From: Zasmidium citrigriseum
Lineage: Eukaryota; Ascomycota; Dothideomycetes; Mycosphaerellales; Mycosphaerellaceae
NCBI GenBank assembly: GCA_002786025.1
Contig: NHNW01000007.1
Coordinates: 806,001 to 870,000, forward strand
Length of the DNA stretch: 64,000 nucleotides
Reading direction: 5' to 3'
The notes under the pieces were generated by a model. That model was not told where the DNA came from, made no database searches, and saw only the letters and a program-made list of their open reading frames with translations. Position numbers and translations under genes: made by a program. Shown in pieces: positions 22,427 to 32,745 of this stretch. Positions within the stretch are counted from its first letter, which is position 1. Each line of letters opens with the position of its first letter.

Positions 22427-23880
22427 CTGCTGGAGACCGTGGAGCGTCCGTACGACGATGCACGATGATGTTGAAGATGGCGCGGGAAAGCGGCCGAGCA
22501 ATGCCAGGAGAAAAGCTGGTGCCTCATCAGTCGCGAGGAGTCCAGGAGATGTGGTCGCCGCGAAGCTTGGCGCCCCGTTAAGTTACCTCATCTTCCGGGT
22601 AAATTGCTTACGGCTAAACCGGATTGAGACGAATGCGCTATACGACGAACGCGCGAAGAAGGTTGTCAAGATGGAAGTGGAGGGAAGTGTATAGGTGGCA
22701 AATGGACGAATCAGCCAAGTGCGGACGGTCACGAGAAGCAATTGAATTGAGGAATTGAGGCTACGATCACCAATGCATCCGACTTGGCAGATTCGCCCTC
22801 CAGCTCGCTTTCGGGGACGTCGAATCCTTCACATCGGGGACTCTGGGATTGTTGGACAGGAGGACGTGTGCAATCGGATTCCGCGGCCTCTGCCACACCA
22901 GCGTGCCACGAATGGTGCGATGGATTTGCTTTTCTGCAACCAGCGCTACAGACACTGCGCAGGGCTCACTCAGCGCCAGTGAGAGGGTTGGTGAGCGAGC
23001 AGCTGATGATGAGTAGCTTCTGCGGTCGAATCCATCGGCGCAGGTCGACGTCGTGCTGGTTCCTGCTGCGCGCTCAAGGCGGCATGCGAGGCGCACAATG
23101 TTGCCGGGCTGGGATGGTCAGCCTTCGAGGCAAGCAAGCGTTGACAAGCTGACCCAGCAGTACACCAGGGCTTCTTCCTTTGGCGTGATCAATCGCCAAA
23201 CACGAGTTCGTCGAAAATGCTACGCGAGGGGCACGCCTTGCAAAGGATTTTCCGGTATCCTGCGCAGCGCACCGGTGAAAAGTGCAGCGTAACGTTGGTC
23301 GAGGTGGTCGGCGACGGGGGCATGGACAGTCGTTCGTCCGAGCCTCCGAGCAGGTGGAATCTGGATGATATCGATGGATGACGGTTGGCGTGCAGACAGG
23401 GATGGGCGTGGATGGGCTGCTGCCATGCGCGAACCCGTCGATTGCAGCTTGGCGGCGACGGAGCTCGATTGTCTCCGTGAAGCCTCGCACAAAGGCACAA
23501 CAAGCGTGGTCTGACGCTACCGCAAACATCAACCCCCGCCCAGCCCGCCGTCTCACGCTGCTTGTTGTTGCTGGTACATCTAGCCTGTCTTCCCATTCCA
23601 TTGCTTTGCTGCTAGCCCTTCTTCCTGCTTTCCTGCACTGCGCCTCGTGGTGTGGAGGGAGATCGCGCGCAAGCCACGGCCACCCTGTCGATCCGGTGCT
23701 TGCAGCGGGAAAGGATCGCTGGCCTGAGGCTGACCAACTGCGAGCGCGCCCCGTAGTCTGTGTTCACGTCAGACTACTCCTTCGCTACCCGTTGTTGTCA
23801 AGCGTCTGCCTGCCTCGGGTCTGCTGCATTCTGTCCTTCATGTCTGCTCCTATCCGTCGACACCCCCTCGAGCATGAAGC
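22427..23880. other. Divergent promoter region
   Basis: A 1.45-kb region between GPI18 and the gene at 23881. It is moderately GC-rich, with TGCTGC, CGC and CTTCC-type strings near the downstream gene. No coding sequence is credible. Long leaders are likely, because the downstream gene shows no nearby TATA box. Confidence 0.5.
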
Positions 23881-25782
23881 ATGGCAGCCGCTGCGGCCAC
23901 GACTGCCCCGGCGGAGGCCAGCCTAGCCAGATGGACAGCGTCATTACCAGCCAACCTCATCACCCTCCTCAATCCCTTTGCCAGCCTCGACGACGACGCA
24001 AATAAGGACCCAGATGCCGCGCGCAAATCGAATGGCGACGCGCACAATCAGAATGCCTCTGCGCTGAAGCGACCGAGTCTGGCCACCGTGCCGAACATCA
24101 ACCAGCACAGTCGAGGCCCGCCCTCGCCAAGCAGAAGCAGCGGGTCGATCATGTTCGCCGAACCAGACACCCGGAGCAACAGCGAAGACGGTTCACGCGA
24201 AGGCAGCTTTGACGGTCTGAAGCGCGCAAAGAAAAGCGCGAAGCCCAAAACACAGTTCAGCATCTGCCATCCGCCGACAGAATCCAAGACTTTACAAAAG
24301 CTTCATCGACGACCGCGATCGTTACTTCAATTCCACAAATTGAGCGCCAATGCGAGGCCCCGGCCTGCGCTCGAGATCATTCCATCGATTAACTTTAGCG
24401 TCAAGTTGCAGCGCGCGATTACGCGAGTATTCAAGTCAAAACACAGCCTGTGTACCAATGACTTGGTCGTTTTGAAGGCGGAGAAGTACAGTCGCGAGGA
24501 AGCAGACGAGGATCAAGAAGCACGCGATGTTGTCGGGTTGATTTGCAAGGGCAAGAAAGATGATAGTCAGAATGCCAGCGGCAAGGCCCAGATTCATATG
24601 GCATCTGGCAAGGTCTGGGAAGCATACACAACCCCCAATGGCGGATACGAGTTCTTCACACAAGACGAGCATGGCTTGGGATTGACTGTGAGATGGGTGC
24701 CGAAGAAGTCGAAAGAGGGCAAGGTAGCCACCAAGGCCGGGAAGCGTCGGTTCAACTTTAGCACAATCTCCCCCAACAGTCGACGACACCCGATCATTGC
24801 GACTCTATCGAGCACCGGACTTGATGTCAACGACACGTACAAGATGCCCGATCCCGCCGCAGTCACCCCCCTGAGCTCACCCAAGGTCAACAGTACTGTT
24901 CTCGAGGAAGCCATGGACAACGAAGACGAGCAGGTGCAACATGAGACCGACGACCAATTACGCGAGATCATCACTATGACGGCCATCTGGATTGTTTTCA
25001 AGGAAGGCTGGAGTCCAAACTTCAAATACGAAGAGAAAGACGGGGTATGCGTTTCACCCGGAAAGTCCGGATCCACCCCAGTCAACACACCCCCGGGGTC
25101 GCCTGCGCAAATGCCCATGGACAAAAGAACGAGTTTGAAGAGCATTGGATCTGGAATCATCCGAAGGACCAGCGTGCTCAGCAAGAGCGCAAGGAGTAGT
25201 ACCTACTCGGTCCGTGAGGAAGACGAACCAATCGACTCTCCCGCTCCAAGCCGGTCAGCGAGTGTGATCAGCAGAACAGGCCGATCACGAGCCGACTCAA
25301 CAAGCACAGTTCTCGTACACCGCGCAGCAAGTAACCGACGAAAGAACAACCAAACAGCAACTTGGCGTCCCGACCTCGTCGTCAACCAGGACCCCCTACA
25401 AGAAACCTCTCGCGAGGATCTATCTCGAGAATTCAATTCCACGCCAACCCCTAAGAAAAAGTCCTCTCCCCTCGTTAACGGCGAGAATGCCCACCGACGG
25501 AAAGAATCTGTTCCTCGACGCTCGCCACCGCCTCCGGCTGAAGAGGAAACGGGTTCCGGCGCAGAGACGCCTACCAGGCAGCCGCGTATACGGGAGTCTG
25601 TTGACAAGCCGGAGCACCGCGAGAGTCTGGCGACGGATACGTCGGCGAGTTCGACGCCTGCTAAGGGCGACGCCGCGCCCGTCGATCCGCCTACGTCGTC
25701 CGGGACGGTGAGGATTAATCGGAAGGCGAAGAGGAAGAGTGGTGGGTGGAGGAGACTTTTGTGTGGGAGTAGTGATGTGTGA
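23881..25782 (+). CDS. Conserved fungal protein of unknown function, Ser-rich with basic C-terminus
   Basis: An intronless 633-residue protein. It starts with a low-complexity Ala-rich segment. Residues about 150-330 form the structured part, with alternating strands (LEIIPSINFSVKLQRAITRVF, NDLVVLKAEKYSREE, GKVWEAYTTPNGGYEFFTQD, GLTVRWVPKK). A helical stretch (LREIITMTAIWIVFKEGWSP) lies near residue 380. The remaining half is disordered, dense in Ser/Thr/Arg with SRSASV- and TPP-type phosphosite clusters. The last residues (KAKRKSGGWRRLLCGSS) are strongly basic with a single Cys, reminiscent of a membrane-associating or lipidated tail. I cannot assign a function. Composition and length suggest a signalling or polarity scaffold specific to filamentous fungi. 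No targeting peptide is seen. Confidence 0.8.
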   Translation: MAAAAATTAPAEASLARWTASLPANLITLLNPFASLDDDANKDPDAARKSNGDAHNQNASALKRPSLATVPNINQHSRGPPSPSRSSGSIMFAEPDTRSNSEDGSREGSFDGLKRAKKSAKPKTQFSICHPPTESKTLQKLHRRPRSLLQFHKLSANARPRPALEIIPSINFSVKLQRAITRVFKSKHSLCTNDLVVLKAEKYSREEADEDQEARDVVGLICKGKKDDSQNASGKAQIHMASGKVWEAYTTPNGGYEFFTQDEHGLGLTVRWVPKKSKEGKVATKAGKRRFNFSTISPNSRRHPIIATLSSTGLDVNDTYKMPDPAAVTPLSSPKVNSTVLEEAMDNEDEQVQHETDDQLREIITMTAIWIVFKEGWSPNFKYEEKDGVCVSPGKSGSTPVNTPPGSPAQMPMDKRTSLKSIGSGIIRRTSVLSKSARSSTYSVREEDEPIDSPAPSRSASVISRTGRSRADSTSTVLVHRAASNRRKNNQTATWRPDLVVNQDPLQETSREDLSREFNSTPTPKKKSSPLVNGENAHRRKESVPRRSPPPPAEEETGSGAETPTRQPRIRESVDKPEHRESLATDTSASSTPAKGDAAPVDPPTSSGTVRINRKAKRKSGGWRRLLCGSSDV

Positions 25783-25978
25783 GAAACATGGAAGGCGTAC
25801 AAAAGGAAGGGAGTGAGCATTGCATTTGCATTATACCATGCGTTGTTGGTGTTGGATTGTTGGGAATGTATTATGACTTGTATCACCTATGCTGTGCATT
25901 GCATGGAGAGGCCGAAATGCCATCAACGCCCACTGAGGGTTGTATTTTTGGAGTCATTGAGCCTTCGCTTTCTATTGT

Positions 25979-26098
25979 CTAGTCGGTCTTTGCCGGCTCT
26001 TGGGTGTACTTCCCACCCCAGTGCCAGCCGTAGGCCATGAACGCGACGTAGATGTCGATGATCATGCCTTGTGCCGTGAACTCTGTAGTGAGATATCA
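25979..26098 (-). other. Coding-like segment after the Nudix stop codon
   Basis: Directly after the TGA TGA at 26101-26096 the same frame continues open to a TAG at 25979. It reads like protein, with a hydrophobic stretch (GMIIDIYVAFMAYGWHWGG) and a short polar tail. A 36-nt GT...CTACAG segment could bypass the stops in frame, but that is shorter than normal fungal introns. It may be a 3' extension, a separate small exon, or chance. Confidence 0.35.
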
Positions 26099-27122
26099 TC
26101 AGCCTTTGAGGTCCAGACGGCCGGCCCAGTGGAGGCCGAGTGCCCAGTGGAAGAGTCTGTAAAATCAAATCAGCAAAGCACAGTCGTCCTCAATTAAAGA
26201 CCAACTTACCGAGCATCCACAATCTTGCCCTCTTCCTTCGACAGCGCTGCGACTGTTGGCATTCTCCCAACACAACAAACAAGGAAAAGGGCGCAAGACA
26301 TACCTTTCAGCTTATCATACAGCTCACTCAACGGCACAATGATCCGCTCGATGTGTTCGCCTTCGTCAAGGTGTTGCTCTGGTGGGGCCTCGCCTTCTTT
26401 GAGGTTGACTTCGATGGTGACCATCTTGCACACACACAAATATCAGTAATGAGAGTGAGTGGGGGAGGATAAGGGATAAACGTACCTGCATATTCGCATT
26501 CGTCAACCCCGGATCGGCCACCACCGTCGGACTCACATCCCTCACCTGTAAATTCGCGTTCGTCATTCCCGGTTGACAACTCAGTGGAGGAGTTGTGTTG
26601 CTTACCGTGCCCTCATACCTAGCAACCTGAAAGTCAGCAAAACACCACTTCAATCACCGCCGTCAATGCTCTGAAAACTTACCCCGTCTCCTCCTTCAAC
26701 TCCCTAACAGCAGCCTGCTCCGGCGTCTCGCCCGCATCAATCAAGCCCGCCGGAAACTCCACACACACCGCCTCAACAGGCGGCCGGTACTGCATCACGA
26801 GCATAGTCGAGATGGGTTTGCTCGGGTGCCGGAGGATCGGTGCGATGGCGACGGCGTCGATGCCGGATTCTTTGCGGGTTTTGCGCGCGGCGGATTCCCA
26901 GACGCGGTCTTTGCCTGACTGATCTGTCCACTGTGATCACATGTCAGTGGGGTGAAGGGGGCGTTTGAGGGTACCTACTTCGATCTTTCGCAACTCGGTC
27001 CATTTCGCTTCGTCTGGTGGAAGGGGACCGATTTTGTTGATGCGGGGGAGGGAGGATGAGGAGGACATGGTGAAATGTCGGGCAAGCTGGTGTGTTCGGG
27101 CGATGGAGCTGAAAAGTTTCAT
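26099..27122 (-). CDS. YSA1: Nudix hydrolase, ADP-ribose pyrophosphatase type (Ysa1/NUDT5-like)
   Basis: Best model: seven exons 27122-26979, 26930-26683, 26618-26606, 26545-26486, 26424-26304, 26246-26210 and 26156-26099, giving 226 residues. The Nudix box, G-x5-E-x7-REL-x-EE-x-G-(hydrophobic), is complete at residues 110-132 (GLIDAGETPEQAAVREL then KEETGY) and is split by intron 2. Homologues cleave ADP-ribose and related nucleotide sugars. The first 18 residues (MKLFSSIARTHQLARHFT) look like a mitochondrial presequence, and a second Met (MSSSSS) could start a cytosolic form. The third exon is only 13 bp. The following 60-bp intron and 60-bp exon look like tandem copies, so exon choice here is uncertain; see the repeat entry. 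The C-terminus, VDARLFHWALGL, matches the family end. Confidence 0.87.
26484..26605 (-). repeat. 60-bp tandem duplication forming intron 3 and exon 4 of the Nudix gene
   Basis: On the minus strand, 26605-26546 and 26545-26486 are two 60-bp units that both begin with GT and end in CAG. Their last 27 bases match at 22 positions, or 24 of 29 when the following GT is included; the upstream halves are more diverged. Both units are open in the coding frame and would encode similar 20-residue blocks ending PGMTNANLQ and PGLTNANMQ. The first unit fits a standard intron (GTAAGC...TTACAG). The second starts with a usable donor (GTGAGG). Either unit could therefore be retained. Confidence 0.7.
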
Positions 27123-27908
27123 GTGGTGAAGTTTAAGAGATGAAGCAAGAGCAAGTGGTGACGTGACTTCTACATTTGGACATGGCGGGNGGGTGCTCCC
27201 GCCACATTACATAAGCAGTGAAGACATTCACTTGATTGTTAGAGTTTGATGTATTCAGGACGATCCTGAAGATTGTTTCAAATGTCAGAAGGCCTTTTGA
27301 TGGTATAAACCGTGTTTACATGAATTTCCAAGAAGATCAGTCGCGATGCTACCTAAGACATACGATCAAGCAAGGTACGTTGTCGAAGTCGTTGTCCATT
27401 GCGTTGAGTAAATGTGACGAGACAGAAAAGCATCGCAAAGTAGAGTGAAGGGAGTTCCAACATGTGATGATAGTAGGGTTGAAGAAGCGATGCGGAAGAG
27501 AGGCCATCGGTACTTCCAATGCCCGAATGTCCATCAACCTCATCCATAGCTTCACATGCCAACCCTCCGACATTGGCTGCCAATCCTCCGAAAACCTTCG
27601 CCCCGCTTAGAGAACAAGCTCTTTGTAGTCGTCGTACTACAGAATGTCGTAAGGAACGTTCGATGTGGTCAAAGAAGCCATCGCATCGAACCGCAATTCT
27701 TGCATCATGACTTCCTGCAGCTGTCCGTTGTCAGGGTCCATGACCTCTGCAAGCGTCACTGCTACAACAAACATATACAACTACACGTACAGTCAACATT
27801 CTCGTAGATCAAGATCAAATCAACAACCTTCTCAAGATTTCGAGACTCGCAGTCAGAACCAACCCTTTCCAAACCTCACGTACCTTCACCTGCCAAGCAA
27901 CCCTCAGA
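27123..27908. other. Divergent intergenic region with an ambiguous base
   Basis: This DNA separates the Nudix gene from the bli-3 homologue. One undetermined base (n) occurs at 27190. Short open frames show no motif. The 120 bp before 27909 are CA/TC-rich leader sequence. Confidence 0.5.
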
Positions 27909-28639
27909 ATGCCCGAAAAGGTCACCCCAATCGATGCCTCGCGGGATCCAGCGACCTCGAAGCAATATGACACGCAGTCATCCACTGAGACGAAGTTCAA
28001 GGACTTCTATGAGCTTGTGGATGGTATGAAGATCGCCATGATGGGTACATACCGCAATGGAATCGGCGTATGTCCTCCGTCACACCCATGCCTGCTCATC
28101 GCCACTGACAGTATCTCCAGCCAGTCTCCCGCTCCATGGCCATAGCCAAACGCTCCGGACCAGACTTCCTCTTCCTCGCCAATACCAACAGCCAGAAGTT
28201 CAAAGACCTCGAAGCGAGTAAGGAGGTCAACCTCAGCTTCGAGGACTCGTCGAAACATGACTGGGTTTCTGTCACCGGTGAAGCGGTTACTGCTTCGAAC
28301 GAGGACCCTCGGATCAAGGAGATCTGGTCAAAGGGTATCGCAGTTTGGTTCGGCGATGTCGGCGATGGCGTGCATAATGGCGGTCCTGAGGATCCCAGGA
28401 TGAAGCTCATTGAGGTGCAGCCGAAGTGTAAGTTGTGATTCGTGTTGTGTTGAGGGGGTTGGCTGATGTGAATGTTAGACATTACTTACTACAAGCGGAC
28501 GACTGGAGCGCTTGGTATGGCCAAGGAGGTCGGCGGTGCGATGCTGACTGGCGGTGTCGCGAATACTGGCGACTTGCGTGAGATGAAGGAGGACGAGATC
28601 AAGAAAGCTCGCTCGAGCGATGCTACTATGAGCAAGTAG
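27909..28639 (+). CDS. bli-3: Blue-light-inducible Bli-3 family protein (FMN-binding split barrel)
   Basis: Exons 27909-28067, 28121-28427 and 28479-28639 (introns 53 and 51 bp) give 208 residues. The protein belongs to the pyridoxamine-5-phosphate-oxidase-like split-barrel family typified by Neurospora bli-3. Hallmarks are VDGMKIAMMGTYRNGIGPVSRSM at the first strands, then DFLFLANTNSQKFKDLE, VNLSFEDSSKHDWVSVTGEA and the helix IKEIWSKGIAVWFGD. An EVQPKYITYYKRTTG strand follows the second intron. The biochemical role is unsettled; FMN or a related cofactor is expected at the dimer interface. In Neurospora transcription is induced by blue light. No light-response element was confirmed upstream here. 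Confidence 0.92.
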
Positions 28640-29190
28640 TCTGTCAGAGTGACAGAGCGATCGTCCAGTACTCTAAACAGAGTAGTCGTATGTATAATAT
28701 TCGAGCATTGTGTAAATTCGAACGACGAGATCTCAGCTGATTGTTGGGCTTTGACATCTCACCACCAGATCCTTCGGCATTCCAATGCTTTTCATCTTTG
28801 GAGGCTTGGTCACCTTTGTGGTCTTTCGATCGCAAGAAGAATGTGCGTCGTAATGAAGAATGAAGACGAGAGCAAGGGAGTGTCGTTTCAAGTCGCCCAG
28901 GCCAAAAGCTGAGTCTTGCCAGGAAAGTCGCATACTGGCAACGATTAGCGACGAAGTCGATAGGTGGAGGTGGATGATTCGCTTCCCAGCGGAATGGAAT
29001 GCCAGAGGAGATAAGGATTCTGGTCCAGGCTCTTCCATTTCAATGCTTCCAAGCTTCTACGCAGGAGATCCGTGCGACCATGTTGTGCAACGATGTACGA
29101 CCATGCGACCAGAGAGCGCGAGAAAGGTCGTGTCGATGCCAACGTTGCGATTGAGTGTAGATTGCTCGTCTGTCAACTAAAGCAACGAAA
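28640..29190. other. Intergenic region
   Basis: This half-kilobase between bli-3 and the next plus-strand gene contains only overlapping short frames. The last 30 bases before the ATG are A-rich. Confidence 0.5.
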
Positions 29191-30318
29191 ATGTCAGCGC
29201 AACAACGACCACAGATACTGGCGGCGTTCGTCATCATCGCAGCGATTTTAATGATATGGGCATACTTCCCTCTCTCAGCGCCATCATCTCAACCCAATCG
29301 ATTCGACACCGCGCTCCAATGCCTCAACTTCGCAAAATCCAAAGGCGAAGCAGCAATCGCAAAGTCGGGGCCAAACACTGACCTGATTATGTACTCATAC
29401 TTCGAAACGCCCGAGGCAGACAAGAACTTCGCCTTCTTCCAACGCCATGCCCTGCACTCCAAGGCCGATTTCATAATCATGCTAAATGGCGAGTACAAGA
29501 TCGACATCTCGACTCTCAGAGCCCTGCCGAATGTCCGGATTATTGAGCGGCCGAATCGATGCTTTGATCTTGGCGGGTTCCATGAGATCCTCACTGCGGA
29601 TCCGACTCTGACGACCAAGTACAAGCGATTCATTTTCATGAACTGCTCGTTACGAGGACCGTTCTTCCCGGCTTGGGCCAAGAATACTTGCTGGAGCGAT
29701 GCGTATTGGGACCAGTTGGATACGAGGACCAGACTTGTCGGTATGAGCTGGAATTGTGCGAATGGGATCCCGTATCCGCCGCATTTGCAGAGTATGATTT
29801 TGGCGTTTTCGCAGGAGACGTTGAATGAGATTCTATTGCCGAAGATTTTGAAGTGCTATGAGGATATGTGAGTTGGATATCCTGTTGGTGATATGGTACG
29901 ATTGCTAATTCGTCTTCGCTCAAGGCACAGCGCGATTGCCGACGGCGAGACCAAGATGGCACAAACCGTCATGGACATGGGATACGATGTGTTCGCCTTC
30001 GAGAAGCGCTTCACTGCCCACGCTGGTACCAGCGGCAAGAATGCATCGGCCTTCCTGGATTGGTGCGTGGACCAGCCCGGTCAAGATGGTCCTAGCGGAG
30101 GCGATGATATTCTACACACGGGCAACTATGGCGGTAGCACCATACATCCGTACGAGACGATGTGAGTTTTGATAATCATCTGTGAGGCGATGGCTGACTT
30201 TTTTCGTAGATTCGCGAAGACGAATCGTGACTGGGACGAGAGGGATCGGAGGCAGATTGACTTGCTGTCTGAGCACGCGGATGCTGAGGAGTATTCAAGT
30301 TTTGATCGATGTGTATGA
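29191..30318 (+). CDS. Type II membrane glycosyltransferase-like protein
   Basis: Exons 29191-29867, 29925-30161 and 30210-30318 (introns 57 and 48 bp) encode 340 residues. A single hydrophobic anchor (residues about 9-28, AAFVIIAAILMIWAYFPL) after a short N-terminus suggests a Golgi or ER type II protein. The catalytic-like part has DLIMYSYFETPEADKNFAFF, an ADFIIMLNGEY strand, PNRCFDLGGFHEIL, and YKRFIFMNCSLRGPFFPAW before a Cys-rich segment. This arrangement recalls fungal glycosyltransferase-like proteins related to the RgpF/rhamnan-synthesis group. No classic DXD is obvious. The acceptor is unknown; cell-wall or secreted glycoprotein modification is likely. It precedes a sulfotransferase-like gene on the same strand. 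Confidence 0.78.
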
Positions 30319-30966
30319 TGAGAGTGCCTGTCGTCTGAGCTTTTGAGCTCGCCAACATCTAGAGAAGATGAGGGTTTCTCATGGCTGCTGTCGTGAATCA
30401 GTGTGTTCTGACGGCATGTTCGCCTTTGACTGGATCGAGGAACCCATATCTGCCTGTTGCCGCCATATCGACAGCCATTGCTAGAGATGGATCTCTGATT
30501 CATACGTGCCGCGGGTGTTTTGTATGATCTTTGTTATGTCTTCGATGATGATGAAGAAGACGGTCGGCGAAGATTTCGTGTCAAGGGAAGCCGCAACCGA
30601 AACCTCTGGGACGGCGATTCGTCCGAAGGATTTCAGCTGCGCGTCCTTCCAGCTCCTTCTCCTTTGACCACACACACAACCACACCCAGACGTTGCTCAA
30701 TCAGCCTCAAACTTGGAAGTGGTGGCACAGAATGCTGTGTCTCGAGAACTTAGCCCTATATTCCCACATATCCGCCTTACCGTCGTCAAAGGGGACAATG
30801 CCTCGCGTCTCTTCATACCACCACACACGATCCTTCATCTTACCTCATCCGCGCCATTGTGTGTAAAACAGGCATAACGTGCGACATTCCCACTTCACTC
30901 CATCTCTTTTCTCTCGGTCTTTGATTTCCTATCGGTTGTTGAGATTTTGTTGACAGGACAGCCATC
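30319..30966. other. Intergenic region
   Basis: This is the 3' flank of the glycosyltransferase-like gene and the promoter of the sulfotransferase-like gene. The proximal part is CT-rich (CTCCATCTCTTTTCTC). No gene was found. Confidence 0.5.
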
Positions 30967-32033
30967 ATGCAGCGGTTTCTGGAGACAGTGGTCTATAAAG
31001 CTCCGGACCCACCGCCACGAGTCCGTGATCCTTCAAAGCCTATGCAGGTGATCTGCCCAGGTATGCATGTACCTACAGATGCAGAAAATTGGTAGCATTG
31101 CTGATGGTCTCTGACAGGCTTTCCGCGATGCGGTACGGAATCTCTACAGGTCGCTCTGCTCAGGCTTGGATACGACTACACTTACCATGTAAGCATCTCA
31201 CTGCTTCACGAGACCAGACAAGGGGCTGACGTCCGCCTCAGGGCTGGGACATCATCTTCGAAGAGCCAAACTACTCCCAAGCCTGGGTCCGCCTCGCTCG
31301 CAAAAAGTGGTACGGCGACGAGACCGGCGACTGTACAATCACAGCCGCCGAATTCGACGAGATCATCGGCCATTCAGTCGCAGTAACAGACGCCGCCGCA
31401 TCAGTCTTCGCCACCGAGATGATCACTGCCTACCCTGAGGCAAAAGTAATCCTGAATGGACGTTCCAGTCTAGACGCATGGCACTCCAGCGCTGTGAAGA
31501 ACATCGCCGCCATTAAGGAAAGCTGGCTCTTGTACCTCATCTCAAATTTCACGAGGATGGGCTTCTGGTCATGGACGGTGTATGAGACTTACCTCTGGAA
31601 GGAGCTCTTTCGAGGCGATCCGAGTCGAGGGATTAGATGTAATGGAAAATGGATCTATCGGGAGCATTATAATATGGTTCGGGGGCTTGTACCGAAGGAG
31701 AACCTCTTGGAGTGGACTGTGGACGATGGTTGGGAGCCGCTGTGCAAGGTATGTCTTCGATCGATTTTGATGTTCGTAATTACTGATGTGTGCGAGTTCT
31801 TGGGCAAGGAAGTTCCAAACGAGCCATTCCCGAGAGTGAACGACGCAGCTGGATTTGAAGGCCGTGTGCAGCAATGGCATAAGCAGAACAACACCTCGCT
31901 GATCACAAACGTCGGCATTCTTTGCTCTGTCGTGGCTATAGGAGTTGCCGCTCTCCGCTATCGAAGATCTGGCAGGATCTTTCAACTTTCGAACCATGCG
32001 GTTGAGATTTTAAAAGGAGGTTTCCAGAGGTAA
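30967..32033 (+). CDS. Fungal P-loop sulfotransferase-family protein with C-terminal membrane anchor
   Basis: Exons 30967-31060, 31118-31188, 31242-31748 and 31797-32033 give 302 residues. The signature is the 5'-phosphosulfate-binding loop GFPRCGTES near residue 33, placed right after intron 1. A VILNGRSSLDAWHSS motif near residue 125 corresponds to the 3'-phosphate-binding element. This is the sulfotransferase-type family often mislabelled as an NAD-dependent epimerase in fungal annotations. The C-terminus has a hydrophobic segment (NVGILCSVVAIGVAALRY) then a basic tail, suggesting a tail-anchored or Golgi protein. Introns are 57, 53 and 48 bp. The last is a multiple of three and stop-free, so its retention would only insert 16 residues. 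Activity is not proven. Confidence 0.85.
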
Positions 32034-32745
32034 TGGCCAACAGACCACGCAGATCAGCACATCGACAGGTTCATCGTGCAAGGAGTTAGAATCGCCAAGA
32101 ATCACAGGTCTTCATTCTTCGATATAGAGATTGACAAAATGACAGGACAGGCCAAGGTCGTATTCATATGATCGATAGTACTTTGCGGGTCTGGACAAGA
32201 CGCCAACTGATTCCCAGGCTCAAGTTCGGTTCGCATCTGTTGTTCTGAAAATAGCTTTTCGTACTCAACAGCGAAACGAAACAAACGAAAAGAATCGAGC
32301 ACAATACCCACAACTCGAGTTCATTCAGAATAACGACTTGGAGCGTGTTCACATAGAAGACAACGTCAAGAGCATGCATCTCACCCGGAGCTCAGTCCGC
32401 CACAGCGAGCATTGCCTCTTTCCATCCATCAACTTCAGCTCTCCATCAAAATCTTACATTAAAAAAAGATCTCACACCTGCTCGAATTTCATCACTGCTT
32501 CTTCGAGTCGTACGAAAGGATCCAAAACAGTGGAGTCCTTTACTAAGACTATCATATAGCCGCTGATAGATATCTCAATCTCGCCCCCCGACAAGGATCT
32601 TTAGGCTGTCTCACCATCGAAATGCGGGAAATCGGCAAATCGTGACCAAACTAGCCTAGTACCCTATCCGGGCTGAACAAATATCAGAATGAAGCCTTCC
32701 ACCTCATGGTTCCCAGAATCACATTCGTACACCGAGACCTTCGAA
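32034..32745. other. Intergenic region
   Basis: No gene is seen in these 0.7 kb. The upstream in-frame ATG at 32689 precedes the preferred start at 32746 of the secreted hydrolase. Confidence 0.5.

Noticed and set aside
25203..25886. 227-residue minus-strand frame at the end of the Ser-rich gene
   Set aside because: Antisense to an Arg/Ser-rich coding region, which leaves long open shadows; no recognisable features.
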